DNA of 64,000 bases from Streptomyces sp. RKND-216. GTDB lineage: Bacteria; Actinomycetota; Actinomycetes; Streptomycetales; Streptomycetaceae. Below are positions 53,527 through 62,769 of this stretch, piece by piece. The position numbers and the translations under genes are program-made. Position 1 is the first letter of the stretch. Each line of letters starts with the position of its first letter. The DNA is taken from assembly GCF_004795255.1 (NCBI RefSeq), contig NZ_SSBQ01000002.1, forward strand, positions 1,924,001-1,988,000, read 5' to 3'. A model generated the notes under the pieces. That model was not told the DNA's origin, ran no database searches, and saw only the letters and a list, made by a program, of their open reading frames with translations.

Positions 53527-55242
53527 TCAGACCTCGTACTCGACGCCGACTCCGCCGAAGTGGAGCCGGCCCTGCACGACGACCTGGTCGCCGTTCTTGT
53601 CGTAGCCGGTGAGCAGTCCGGCCTCCATGAGCCGGAGCACGATCTGCGTGGTGAGCTCCTGCTTGCCGACCCGGCCGAGCCGCTTGACGAGCGCCTTGTA
53701 CCCGAACTCCTCCTCCGCGAGGTCCTGGAAGACCTGCCGGACCTCCTCGTCCATGGAGTAGTGCGCCATGTCGAGCCCCTCCTGGTTGGAGAGGATCTCG
53801 CGCTGTTCGAGGCGGAAGCTGAGCGGCTCGACCCGGTAGTGCGGCTTCAGCAGGACCTTGCCACCCGTCCACCGGAACCGGGTGATGCGGTTGAGCCGCT
53901 TGGTCAGGTCGCTGATCCAGCGCACCCGGGCTGCGTTCAGCTCGTCCTCGGAGAAGTCGTCGCTCAGTCCGGGGCGCTGGTGCTTTCCGATGGAGATCAT
54001 CGTGGACGCCCGGTCACGGAAGTCGGCGACCGAGGTGCCGGATTCCTCCTGTCCGTTGCCGGTCAGCTTCTCGAACCACTGCCTGCGGCTCAGGCGGTCG
54101 TCGTCGGACTCGGTGATCCGCCGCTTGCGCCAGAACTCGGAGTCCGGTTCGGTGAAGGACGCGAACGTGTAGAAGGACGCGAGGAACTGGTGGTACTGCT
54201 CGTAGGCCTCGCGGTAGGTGCGGTTGTACCAGGCGTGTACGGCGTCGCGTTCTTCCTCGTTGTGGGTGATCCGGTCGATCGCCGCGGCGGCGGAGACGGC
54301 CGACTGCGAGGCCAGGTGCACTCCCTGGGAGAACAGCGGGTCGGTGAAGCACGCGGCGTCCCCGCAGAGGAAGTAGCGGTCGGCGGAGAACACCTCGGTG
54401 TCGTAGGACCAGTCGTGCACGATCCGGACCTCGTCGGCCTGGTCCGCTCCGGCCAGGAGTTCGGTGGCCTGGGTACACTTCGCCAGGGTGGACCGGTAGA
54501 ACTCGTCGGCGCCCATCTCCCGCACCTCGGCGGACTTGGAGCGGTCCACGACGAGACCGACGCTGTAGAGGTCGTCCTTGACCGGGATCATCCAGACCCA
54601 GCCGTCCTCGAAGGTGATCGAGTACGTCGTGCCCTTGAGGTCTCCCTTGAACGGGTCCTCCATCGTGAAATACGACCAGACCGCGAAGTTCTTGTAGAAC
54701 TCGTCGTACCTGCGCACTCCGAGCTTGCGGACCAGGGGTCCACCCGAGCCGCCCGCGTCGATGACGAAGTCGCCCTCGACGGTCGTCGTCTCGTCGCCCT
54801 GCCGGACCGTCAGGGCTACGCCCTCGGGGCGGGAGAGGTCGACGTCGGTCACGGTGGCCTCCTCGACGACCGTGACGCCACGCGCCCTGGCCTCGTCGAG
54901 CAGGAGCTGGTCGAACTCGTCCCGCTTGACCTGGATGGCGTGGTCGAAGACCCACGGCGCGACCTTCGGCGCCGCGAACGAGAAGGTCCAGGGCGCCTGG
55001 TCCTGCCCCCAGAGGAAGGTGGCGGACGGCTTCTTCACGTAGTTCTGCGCGTCGATCCTCTCCTGGAGTCCGAGCCGGTTCAGGATCGACATCGTGCCGG
55101 GCAGCAGGGACTCGCCGATGCGGTAGCGCGGGAACCTGGTGCGCTCGTACACCGCGACGTCGTGGCCGAGCTTCTGCAAGGTGAGGGCCGCAACACAGCC
55201 GGCGGGGCCGCCGCCGATGATCGACACCTTCGATCGTGCCAT
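53527..55242 (-). CDS. Flavin-dependent halogenase
   Basis: A 571-residue FADH2-dependent halogenase. The FAD-binding GGGPAG is at residues 10-15, GESLLP at 43-48, the WxWxIP halogenase signature (WVWMIP) at 215-220 and the GDAACFTDPLFSQGVHLA block near 305. A candidate catalytic Lys is in the NYVKKPSATF region (Lys70/71). It resembles the phenol/pyrrole halogenases that act on substrates tethered to a carrier protein rather than free tryptophan halogenases. A reductase for FADH2 is not seen nearby. ATG at 55242 follows AGGGAGAACAG. The carrier protein, ligase and reductase genes directly upstream support a tethered substrate. Confidence 0.9.
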   Translation of the reverse strand: MARSKVSIIGGGPAGCVAALTLQKLGHDVAVYERTRFPRYRIGESLLPGTMSILNRLGLQERIDAQNYVKKPSATFLWGQDQAPWTFSFAAPKVAPWVFDHAIQVKRDEFDQLLLDEARARGVTVVEEATVTDVDLSRPEGVALTVRQGDETTTVEGDFVIDAGGSGGPLVRKLGVRRYDEFYKNFAVWSYFTMEDPFKGDLKGTTYSITFEDGWVWMIPVKDDLYSVGLVVDRSKSAEVREMGADEFYRSTLAKCTQATELLAGADQADEVRIVHDWSYDTEVFSADRYFLCGDAACFTDPLFSQGVHLASQSAVSAAAAIDRITHNEEERDAVHAWYNRTYREAYEQYHQFLASFYTFASFTEPDSEFWRKRRITESDDDRLSRRQWFEKLTGNGQEESGTSVADFRDRASTMISIGKHQRPGLSDDFSEDELNAARVRWISDLTKRLNRITRFRWTGGKVLLKPHYRVEPLSFRLEQREILSNQEGLDMAHYSMDEEVRQVFQDLAEEEFGYKALVKRLGRVGKQELTTQIVLRLMEAGLLTGYDKNGDQVVVQGRLHFGGVGVEYEV

Positions 55243-55326
55243 CTGTTCTCCCTGGGACAAGAGGAAAGGAACGGCGCGTCCGGTCGGCCGCGCGTTCCGG
55301 TGTGAAAGGGTGCGTGCGAGGTTCGG

Positions 55327-56709
55327 TCAGGTCTTGCCGGGACGCGACGACGACCGCACCTTCTTGAGGCGTTCCGACATCCCCACGGAGTCGACCACGC
55401 TGATCTTCGAAGGAATCTTGAACGGCTCGACCTTGTCGGCGAGGAATTCGAGGACGTGCTTCCGCAGGGCCGCGCGGTTCGGTTCCCCCAGCGGTTTGAT
55501 GTCCACGCACACGATCTGCCCGGTGATCGCGTTCGGCCTGCCGTAGACCACGCAGTCCTCGATGAGCGGACTGCTCAGCAGCACGGATTCCAGTTCGAGC
55601 GGGAGGAGTTTCTCGCCACCGACGTTGATGACTTCCTTCGCCCGGCCCCTGATCCTGAGGTACCCGTCCGCGGTCTCCTCGACCAGATCTCCGGTCCTGA
55701 ACCAGTGGTCCTCGGTCAGCGAGTCGTCGCGGTAGTTCAGATACCCGAGGAACTGGGTCCTGCTCTTGAGCTGGAGTTCGCCGTCGACGATCCGGTATTC
55801 CACGTGGGCGTCCGAGATCTTGAAGTATGTGCTGCTCGACGACTCACTCGTCGTCGTCGCGATCCCGGTTTCGCTCGTGCCGAAGGTCTGGAGCAGCCGC
55901 ACTCCGGGAAAGTTCCGGTTGACGCGCTTGAGCAGTTCGTCGGACATCGGTTCGGTGCCGTAGGTGACCAGCCGCAGACTGCTGAGGTCGTAGGTGCGGC
56001 GATAGTCGCCCATGAGGATCAGATTGAGGAACGTCGGGCTCGCGGGCAGTACCCGGATGCCGTGACGCTCGATCAGTCGGCAGATCTCCTCGGGGGTGCG
56101 CTCGCGCGGCAGGACCGCGGTGCTGCCGACGAGAAGCGCACTGAGCAGGGAGTTGATGCCACCGATGTGGTCGAACATCAGCACCATGAGAATGTTCAGC
56201 GGGGTTTCGCTGCGCCGGGGGCGCTTTTCCAGCTTCTCCCCGACCAGCGCGTCGAGGCTGTGCAGGATGACCTTCGGGGCGCCGGTGCTGCCGCTGCTGA
56301 GCAGGACGAGTCCCGCGGCCTTCTCGTCGCTGAGCCGCCCGATCATGGCGGCGGGTCCGGACGACGGCGCCGCGAGCTCCTCGACACCGAGTTCGGCACC
56401 GTCCGGCGTCACCAGGAACCGGGGCCTGCAGTGCTCGGTGACGGTGTCCAGGTCCCGCTCGCTGAGCGTCACCAGCGGGACGACGACGTTCCTGTTGAGG
56501 AACAGCGCGAGCAGGGTCGCTATGGAACCCAGCGAGTAGTTGCCGTTCACGACCACGACGTCGTGCGGAGCCACACCGTGCTTCTCCAGTACATCCTGCG
56601 TGTACCGGATCCGCTCCAGGAGCTCCTGGTAGGTGAATCCGTCCGCCTGGTCGAGGATCGCGGTTCGTGTGCCGAAGTTGGTGAACCGCCGTATCAGTTC
56701 GTCCCGCAC
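55327..56709 (-). CDS. AMP-binding (ANL) acyl-activating enzyme
   Basis: A 460-residue adenylate-forming ligase, somewhat short. Core motifs: LVLLSSGSTGAPKVIL (A3), TFGTSETG, WFRTGDLVEETADGYLRIRGRAKEVINVGGEKLLP (A7-A8); the C-terminal Lys region is SERLKKVRSS. It should activate a carboxylic acid and load it on the carrier protein encoded two genes upstream. The GTG start abuts the SDR stop without gap. Substrate unknown. Confidence 0.88.
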   Translation of the reverse strand: MRDELIRRFTNFGTRTAILDQADGFTYQELLERIRYTQDVLEKHGVAPHDVVVVNGNYSLGSIATLLALFLNRNVVVPLVTLSERDLDTVTEHCRPRFLVTPDGAELGVEELAAPSSGPAAMIGRLSDEKAAGLVLLSSGSTGAPKVILHSLDALVGEKLEKRPRRSETPLNILMVLMFDHIGGINSLLSALLVGSTAVLPRERTPEEICRLIERHGIRVLPASPTFLNLILMGDYRRTYDLSSLRLVTYGTEPMSDELLKRVNRNFPGVRLLQTFGTSETGIATTTSESSSSTYFKISDAHVEYRIVDGELQLKSRTQFLGYLNYRDDSLTEDHWFRTGDLVEETADGYLRIRGRAKEVINVGGEKLLPLELESVLLSSPLIEDCVVYGRPNAITGQIVCVDIKPLGEPNRAALRKHVLEFLADKVEPFKIPSKISVVDSVGMSERLKKVRSSSRPGKT

Positions 56710-57408
56710 TCAGTGCACCCCCCCAAGGAATAGCGTCTCGCCGGTGACGAAGGACGATTGCCGTCCGATGAGAAATTCAACGGGCCCTGTGATGTCGGAT
56801 GTCGTGCACATGCGCCGTATCGCCTGGCGTTCGATCAGTGCGTCGATGTGGGACTGTGCGACCGTCCGGGTGAGCGCCGTGCGGACCGGTGGCAGCCCGA
56901 TGGCGTTGACCCGGACACCGAAGCCGGACAGCTCCTTGCTCATGACCCGGACGAGTTGCTCGACCGCGCTCTTGCTGGCCGAGTAGGCCAGATGCCCCTC
57001 CAGCGCCCAGGGCACCGCGATCGTGCTCACGTTCAGGATCGCGGCACTCGGCTCGTCCGACTTGCGCAGCAGTTTCACGGCCTCGCGGCAACAATTCAGG
57101 ACGGCGAAGAAGTTGACGTCGAAGATGTCCCTGGCGACGGATTCCGGAGTCGTCATGAAGTGGTTCATGGTGGACGTGCCCGCGTTGTTGATCAACGCGT
57201 CCAGGTGACCGTGCTCTTTCCGTACTGCACGGAACATCTTTTTGACCTGGGAGAGGTCGGTGACGTCGACCTGATGGTGCCCGTAATTCGGGTGGTCGAT
57301 GGCGGACGGCTTCCTGCTGCACCCGATGACGTCGTGCCCGGTCTCGAGGAAGTGTTCGGCAAGTGACCTGCCGATCCCGGTCCGGGTGCCGGTGATCATT
57401 ATTCTCAT
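56710..57408 (-). CDS. Short-chain dehydrogenase/reductase
   Basis: A 232-residue SDR with the dinucleotide motif TGTRTGIG at the N-terminus, NNAG in LINNAGTSTM and the active-site Tyr-Lys in HLAYSASKSAVEQ. The role is probably reduction or oxidation of the carrier-bound acyl group, as with FabG-like enzymes. The start lies 4 nt after the carrier protein stop, and the stop touches the ligase start, so these three genes are one translational unit. Confidence 0.9.
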   Translation of the reverse strand: MRIMITGTRTGIGRSLAEHFLETGHDVIGCSRKPSAIDHPNYGHHQVDVTDLSQVKKMFRAVRKEHGHLDALINNAGTSTMNHFMTTPESVARDIFDVNFFAVLNCCREAVKLLRKSDEPSAAILNVSTIAVPWALEGHLAYSASKSAVEQLVRVMSKELSGFGVRVNAIGLPPVRTALTRTVAQSHIDALIERQAIRRMCTTSDITGPVEFLIGRQSSFVTGETLFLGGVH

Positions 57409-57412
57409 GCGG

Positions 57413-57721
57413 TCACGCCGCGTCGGCACCGACCAACTGCAGCTCCTCCTCAATGAACGCGATCAGCCGACGGACACTGCTGAACGGACTCACCCGGAGC
57501 GAGACGGCCTTCTCCGAAGCCAGAGTGACCTCTACCTCGAATTCATCCTCAAGGATTTCCTCCACCTGCGAGAGGAAGGCAACGAGATACATCGACTCGA
57601 ATATCCCGTCGTTGCCGTAGAGGCACAGATCGAGGACATTGTCGGTGGGTATCTTCTCTTCGCGCATCGTATTGATGTCGTCGATCGCATCGACGATGAT
57701 CTGCAGGATTCGATCCGTCAA
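57413..57721 (-). CDS. Discrete acyl carrier protein
   Basis: A 102-residue acidic carrier protein. The phosphopantetheine Ser is Ser43 in NDGIFESMYLVAFL and the helices around it are acidic. A TTG start at 57721 is chosen since GAGGGAGG lies six nt upstream; an ATG 27 nt earlier lacks such a site. It holds the acyl group for the ligase, reductase and halogenase downstream. The phosphopantetheinyl transferase must come from elsewhere. Confidence 0.82.
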   Translation of the reverse strand: MTDRILQIIVDAIDDINTMREEKIPTDNVLDLCLYGNDGIFESMYLVAFLSQVEEILEDEFEVEVTLASEKAVSLRVSPFSSVRRLIAFIEEELQLVGADAA

Positions 57722-58169
57722 GGCCGGCCTCCCTCTACTGGGCCCCATTCAGATGCGTCAGAGTCAACGCCCGGACCTTTATCGCATACGCCGGTGCGAC
57801 GCGCAAGAGTCGTTCAGAATGTGCGAACGGCTGTGCAACTGCGCTGTTGCTCACTTGCACGGCGACCTCTCGACCAGGGCCGCGACCTGCACTCACGCCC
57901 TCGGGCGCCCTGCCTGCCTCTCTCCGCGCACGGACGTACTCCCGGGGGTGCGACGTTCCCCCCGAACTCTGTTGACAGGATCTCGGCACCCCGGCAAGAA
58001 TCACGTCCGCTTGACGTCTTGTTCACTTCACGGTGCCCCTCGCCGCGAATTCGGAAACCAGATCCGACGAGCCTTCCAGTGAGTCGTGCATACGCGGAGC
58101 AGCCGCTTGTGAGCAGTTTCCGCAGCGCTCCGTGAATGCAGGCCTTCTCCGTGATCGCAAAGGAAAGCC
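57722..58169. promoter_or_regulatory. Divergent promoter region of the biosynthetic locus
   Basis: 448 bp between the carrier protein and ATP-grasp genes. It contains GTGCAA-N16-TTGCAC (57833-57860) as a possible operator, TTGACA (57972-57977) with AAGAAT at 57996-58001 (18-bp spacing), and a second TTGACG (58011-58016), candidate promoters of the plus-strand arm. No gene is recognised here. Confidence 0.5.
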
Positions 58170-59441
58170 ATGACTGAACAGGCCACCCGCCGTTCCGACG
58201 CCACGCTTCGGGACACCGCTCCCGTCCTGCTGCTCGTGGGCAGCGGATTCCGCCCCTACCGCGAATACATCCTGGCCGCCGTCTCCCAGCACTACAGGCT
58301 GTGGCTCCTGGACTCCTCGGAGGCGACCTGGCAGCTGACGTACTGCGAGGGTGCCACCCGGGTCGACACCCGCGACCCGGAAGCCCTGCGCGAGGCGGCG
58401 GAAGCGCTCACGACATCGCTGCCGGTCGTGGGGGTCTTCACCTACGACGAATCGCAGGTCGTCTTCTGCGCACGCCTCGCTCAGGACCTCGGCCTGCCCG
58501 GCAGTCCGCCCGAGGCCGTCAGCGCCTGCCGCGACAAGGCGACCACGCGCGCCGTACTCACCGCCGCCGGCGTGCCCCAGCCGGCCTCGCGCACGGTCAC
58601 CAACGCGGAGGAAGCGCTCGCCGCGGCCGAGGAGATCGGGTATCCGGTGATCGTCAAAGCCCGCGCGATGGCCGGCAGTGCCGGGGTCGTGCGCGTCGAC
58701 AGCGCCGGGGAGGTGGCCGACGCCTTCGCCGCCGCCGACGGGACGGACGCCCTGGGTCTGTCCCGCCACGAGGAGAACGTCCTGGTGGAGGAGTTCCTGA
58801 CCGGGCCGGAGATCAGCATCGACGCCGTCGTCCACGGCGGAGAGGTCACGCCGACCGTCCTGGCCCGCAAGCGCCTCGGCGGGGCACCGTATTTCGTGGA
58901 GACCGGGCACGACGTCGACGCGCAGGACCCGCTGCTCGGCGACGAGGACCTGATGGGCCAGTTGCAGGAGATCCACCGCGCACTGGGCTACGTCGACGGC
59001 GCCACCCACTCCGAGTTCAAGCTCACTCCACGGGGCCCCCGCCTGGTGGAGGTCAACGCCCGCCTCGGCGGAGACCTGATCCCCTACGTCGGTCTGCTGG
59101 CCTCCGGCGTCGACCCCACGGTCGCCGCCGCCCACGTCGCCGCCGGCCGGAAGCCCGACACCACCCCGGAGTTCCGCCGGTTCGCCGGCATCCGCTTCCT
59201 GCCGCCCGAGCGCACCTGCGAGGTCGTCGAGGTCGTCGTGCACGAGGAGCGGTTCGGTCCGACGATCCACGAGACGCGCGTCACCGCGCGCCCCGGCGGG
59301 CGCCTCGCGCCCCCGCCGGAGGCCTTCCTGACCCGCTACGCGCACGTCGTGGCCGTGGGTGAGGACCAGGAACAGGTGCTGGCCGACCTCGCGGCCCCGG
59401 AGCGCCTGGTCGAACTGCGCGCCCGTGCCCTGACCGACTGA
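58170..59441 (+). CDS. ATP-grasp amino acid ligase-like enzyme
   Basis: A 423-residue ATP-grasp protein. The ATP-binding lid with Lys is at YPVIVKARAMAGSAGVVRV and the ENVLVEEFLTGPEISIDAVVHGG stretch follows. The C-terminal metal residues are in HSEFKLTPRGPRLVEVNARLGGDLIPYVG. This matches the L-amino acid ligases and carnosine synthase-like ligases that form a peptide or amide bond via an acyl phosphate. Start ATG at 58170 follows AAAGGAAAG. In this locus it would join two amino acids or an acyl acid with an amine. Confidence 0.9.
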   Translation: MTEQATRRSDATLRDTAPVLLLVGSGFRPYREYILAAVSQHYRLWLLDSSEATWQLTYCEGATRVDTRDPEALREAAEALTTSLPVVGVFTYDESQVVFCARLAQDLGLPGSPPEAVSACRDKATTRAVLTAAGVPQPASRTVTNAEEALAAAEEIGYPVIVKARAMAGSAGVVRVDSAGEVADAFAAADGTDALGLSRHEENVLVEEFLTGPEISIDAVVHGGEVTPTVLARKRLGGAPYFVETGHDVDAQDPLLGDEDLMGQLQEIHRALGYVDGATHSEFKLTPRGPRLVEVNARLGGDLIPYVGLLASGVDPTVAAAHVAAGRKPDTTPEFRRFAGIRFLPPERTCEVVEVVVHEERFGPTIHETRVTARPGGRLAPPPEAFLTRYAHVVAVGEDQEQVLADLAAPERLVELRARALTD

Positions 59442-59481
59442 CCCGGAGCCGATCCCACGACGAGAACAGGACCCACGTCCC

Positions 59482-60827
59482 ATGACGCGTATGTCCGAGG
59501 GTCTGAGCGGTGGTCCCGCCGACCTGGCCGACGTGCCCCTGGAGACGCGTTTGTCCACCGGCCCGCTCCACGCGTCGGTGAGCGACCCCGCGCTCACTTC
59601 CATGACCTTGCTCAACGAGATCGCGGGACGGTTCCCCGACGCCGTGTCCTTCGCGGCCGGGCGCCCGTACGAGGGCTTCTACGACGTCGCCGACCTCGGC
59701 CGCTACATGAGCGCCTTCGAGAACCACCTCACGGACGCGCTCGGTCTGAGCCCCGAGGCCACACGGCGCACGTTCTTCCAGTACGGGCGCACCAAGGGTT
59801 TCATCCACCACCTGATCGCCCGGCACCTGCGGAACGACGAAGGGCTCGATGTCGAGCCCGAGTCGGTGGTCGTCACCACCGGCGTGCAGGAAGCGACGGT
59901 CCTGGTGCTCCGGGCGCTGCGGACTGACACCCGCGACGTCGTCTTCGCCGCGTACCCGTCGTATGTCGGGTTCCTCGGCGCGACACGCCTCGTCGACATG
60001 CCCGTGAGATCCGTGCGCGAGGGCCCGGACGGCATCGACGTGGCCGACCTGGAGGAAAAGATCCGCCGAGCCCGGGCCGAAGGGCTGCGCCCCCGCGCCG
60101 TCTACGTGGTACCCGACTTCGCCAACCCCAGCGGTGCCAGCATGCCGTTGGCGGACCGGCGCGGTCTACTCGACCTGGCCGCACGCGAGGACGTCCTCGT
60201 TCTCGAGGACAACCCGTACTCGATGTTCCACTCGGGCGGTGAACGGCTGCCCACGCTCAAGTCCCTGGACGCGGAGCGACGCGTGGTCTACTTCGGGTCG
60301 TTCGCCAAGACCGCCTTCGCCGGAGCGCGGGTGGGGTATGTGGTGGCGGACCAGTCCGTCGTCGGAGGCTCCCTGTTCGCGGACGAGCTGGCCAAGCTCA
60401 AGAGCATGCTCACCCTCAACACGTCGACGGTCGCCCAGGCAATCATCGGCGGATTCCTGCTGGAGAACGGCTGCAGCGTGGAGCGCGCCTCCGCGCGGGA
60501 GGCCGAGGTCTACCGCGGGATCTGCGGGCCGTACTCACCGGCCTGGAGGAGTGGTTCGGCGCAGGCGGGCCCATGAGCGCCGCCGGAGTGTCCTGGAACG
60601 CCCCCAAGGGCGGCATGTTCGCAGTGGTCACGCTCCCCTTCCGCGCGGACGACGCCATGCTCGAGTACTCCGCCAGCCACTTCGGTGTGCTGTGGACCCC
60701 CCTTCACCACTTCTACGCGGGTAACGGCGGGTTTCACCAGATACGCCTGTCGTACAGCGTGCTGACGCACCGACAGATCGCTCTCGGGATCGAGCGCCTC
60801 GCCGCGCTCATCGCCGACCGCACCTGA
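59482..60827 (+). pseudogene. PLP aminotransferase, broken by a -1 frameshift
   Basis: A class I/II aminotransferase similar to 2-aminoadipate/MocR-type enzymes but without HTH. The 5' frame (59482-60576) holds FQYGRTKGFIHHLIARHL, VVPDFANPSGASMP and the PLP Lys in SFAKTAFAGARVGYV. After EAEVYR (near 60516) it runs out of frame to a stop at 60576. From about 60521 the next frame continues the family sequence (LRAVLTGLEEWFG, APKGGMFAVVTLPF) to 60827. One missing G in the G-run at 60517-60519 restores a full-length protein. An ATG at 60573 lies exactly over the false stop (ATGA), so a split product is conceivable. Confidence 0.85.
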
Positions 60828-60861
60828 CATCACCGCCCGAGCGGCACAAGGAGCCCAGGAG

Positions 60862-60930
60862 ATGGAACCGACGACTCTGCGACCGGCCGTGCCCGTTGCC
60901 CGGACCACGGCCCATGAGGTGATCGCGTGA
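60862..60930 (+). CDS. 22-residue ORF coupled to the permease
   Basis: ATG at 60862 follows AAGGAGCCCAGGAG, a good ribosome-binding site. The peptide (MEPTTLRPAVPVARTTAHEV and two more residues) ends with a TGA that overlaps the permease GTG (GTGA). It could be a leader peptide for translational coupling, a short functional peptide, or chance. It has no Cys or recognisable cleavage signal. Confidence 0.4.
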   Translation: MEPTTLRPAVPVARTTAHEVIA

Positions 60931-62498
60931 CGATGACGGCTGAACCCCCGACGCCTTCGAAGCCCGGCCAGGACCACAAGCTGCGCCGCGAGCTCGGATT
61001 CTGGAGCCTCACGGGGATCGCGTTCGGCGCGATCATCGGCTCCGGCTGGCTGTTCGGCGCCTTCTACGGTGCCGCCGCCGCGGGCCCTGCGGCCGTGCTG
61101 TCATGGGTCATCGCGGGTGCGGCGCTCACGTTGATCGCACTGGTCCTCGTCGAACTGGGCTCGGGGACCCCGGAGTCCGGCGGCTTGGTGCGCTGGCCCT
61201 TCATCGCCAACGGGCCGCTCGCCGGCACCCTCGTCGGCTGGGCCGTGCTGCTCGCCGTCGCCAACTCGATGGCGGCCCAGGCGTCCGCGATCGTGCAGTA
61301 CGCGGACCGGTACCTGCCCGGGCTGTTCGTCGACGGCTCCCTGTCCGCGTCGGGCAAGGCCGTCGGCGCCGCGCTGCTGCTCGTGCTCGTCGTGCTGAAC
61401 TGGTTCGGGGTCAAGCTGTTCGCACGCCTGAACCTCGTCGCCACCGTGATCAAGGTCCTGATACCGGTCGTCACCGTGGTGGCGCTGCTCGTGTCGAGCT
61501 TTCACCCCGGCAACGTCTCCGCCGGCGGCGGGTTCGCGCCCTACGGCTGGTCGGCCTCACTGACCGCGATCGCCGGGGCGGGGATCATCTACGCCCTCAA
61601 CGGCTTCGCCACGCCGATCGAGCTGTCGGGCGAGGCACGCAACCCGCGCCGGGACATCCCCCGCGCGGTGCTGACCGCCATCGTGCTCTCCGTCGCGCTG
61701 AACGTCGTCCTGCAGCTCGCCTTCGTCCTCGCCGTGCCGGAGGCCAGCCTCGGCTCGGGCTGGACGGGGCTGAGCTTCTCCTCGCCGTTCGGCGAACTCG
61801 CCCTGCTCCTGAACCTGGGCTGGCTCGCCACTCTCATCTACGCCGACGCCGTGTTCTCGCCGTCGGGCTCGACGTACGTGATGGTCGCGGCCGGCAGCCG
61901 CGAGACGTACGGGGTGGCCAAGAACCGCGGGCTGCCGCGGCGGTTCGCCGCCGTGCAGGACCGGACCGGGGTGCCGAGGAACGCGCTGGCGCTGAACTTC
62001 GTGCTCAGCATGGTGTGCCTGCTCCCCGCCGAGGGCTGGCAGGAGATCATCGGCATGGTGGGCGTGCTCGCGCTGCTCACCTACTCGCTGTGCACCGTGG
62101 CCGCGGGCACCTTCCGCGTCGCGGCACCCGAGCGTCTCGCGGGCTGGGTCCGCGGGCTGGGCTGGATCGCTCCGGCCGGCTTCGTCGTCGGCTCGGAGCT
62201 GGTCTACTGGGCCTCGTGGGAGACGCTGCGCACGGCGCTGCCGGCGATGATGGCCGCAGTCCTCCTCTTCGTCGCACTGCGCCGCCGCGAACTCGACATC
62301 ATGACCGAGCTGCGGACCGGGCTGTGGCTGCTCGCGTTCATGTCCTGGCAACTGGTCCTCTCCGGCCTCGGCACGTTCGGTGGCGCGGGGATCGTCCCCG
62401 CTCCGTGGGACACCGTCGCCGTGGCTGTGTGCGGGGTGCTCACCTACCACTGGGGGGTGCGCTCCGGCGCGGCGTACCTGCGTCGCCACCCGTCGTGA
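60927..62498 (+). CDS. APC-family amino acid permease
   Basis: A 523-residue transporter with about 12 membrane helices. The N-terminal helix with ELGFWSLTGIAFGAIIGSGWLFG is the substrate-binding unwound segment of the APC family, and GFATPIELSGEARNPRRDIPRAV is the conserved loop. It would exchange or import amino acids or export the product. The GTG start (60927) overlaps the small upstream ORF; an ATG two codons later is possible. It sits in the plus-strand biosynthetic arm. Confidence 0.9.
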   Translation: MTMTAEPPTPSKPGQDHKLRRELGFWSLTGIAFGAIIGSGWLFGAFYGAAAAGPAAVLSWVIAGAALTLIALVLVELGSGTPESGGLVRWPFIANGPLAGTLVGWAVLLAVANSMAAQASAIVQYADRYLPGLFVDGSLSASGKAVGAALLLVLVVLNWFGVKLFARLNLVATVIKVLIPVVTVVALLVSSFHPGNVSAGGGFAPYGWSASLTAIAGAGIIYALNGFATPIELSGEARNPRRDIPRAVLTAIVLSVALNVVLQLAFVLAVPEASLGSGWTGLSFSSPFGELALLLNLGWLATLIYADAVFSPSGSTYVMVAAGSRETYGVAKNRGLPRRFAAVQDRTGVPRNALALNFVLSMVCLLPAEGWQEIIGMVGVLALLTYSLCTVAAGTFRVAAPERLAGWVRGLGWIAPAGFVVGSELVYWASWETLRTALPAMMAAVLLFVALRRRELDIMTELRTGLWLLAFMSWQLVLSGLGTFGGAGIVPAPWDTVAVAVCGVLTYHWGVRSGAAYLRRHPS

Positions 62499-62614
62499 CC
62501 TCCTGGGGCCAGGGACGGGGTTGCGAGGCGTCCGCGACCACGGTGCGCCCGCTCCCCGCGGCCGTCCGTTCGCCGCGCCCTTCCCGGCCGGACGGACGCC
62601 CGTTCAAGTGAGAT

Positions 62615-62642
62615 GTTCCGCAGTTGTACGGGACGTTCCGCA
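62615..62642. repeat. Direct repeat GTTCCGCA, 20 bp apart
   Basis: GTTCCGCA at 62615-62622 and 62635-62642, spaced 20 bp start to start (two helical turns), 128-155 bp before the condensation-like gene. It may be an activator site; the rest of the 62499-62769 gap shows nothing else. Confidence 0.35.
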
Positions 62643-62769
62643 CCCCGCGTCCGCCTGCGTCTGTACGCCCTTGAGAAATCCCGCACGGATCGACAAACTC
62701 CAAGCTGCCAACCGACTTCGTGAGCACACCGAGTCCTGCCGCACGCCCCTTAGAAGGAACTGAGCGCTG

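Noticed and set aside
62615..62642. SARP-type activator repeats for the biosynthetic arm
   Set aside because: Only two 8-bp copies 20 bp apart, while SARP sites are usually 11- or 22-bp-spaced heptamers near -35; the evidence is too thin to name a regulator.
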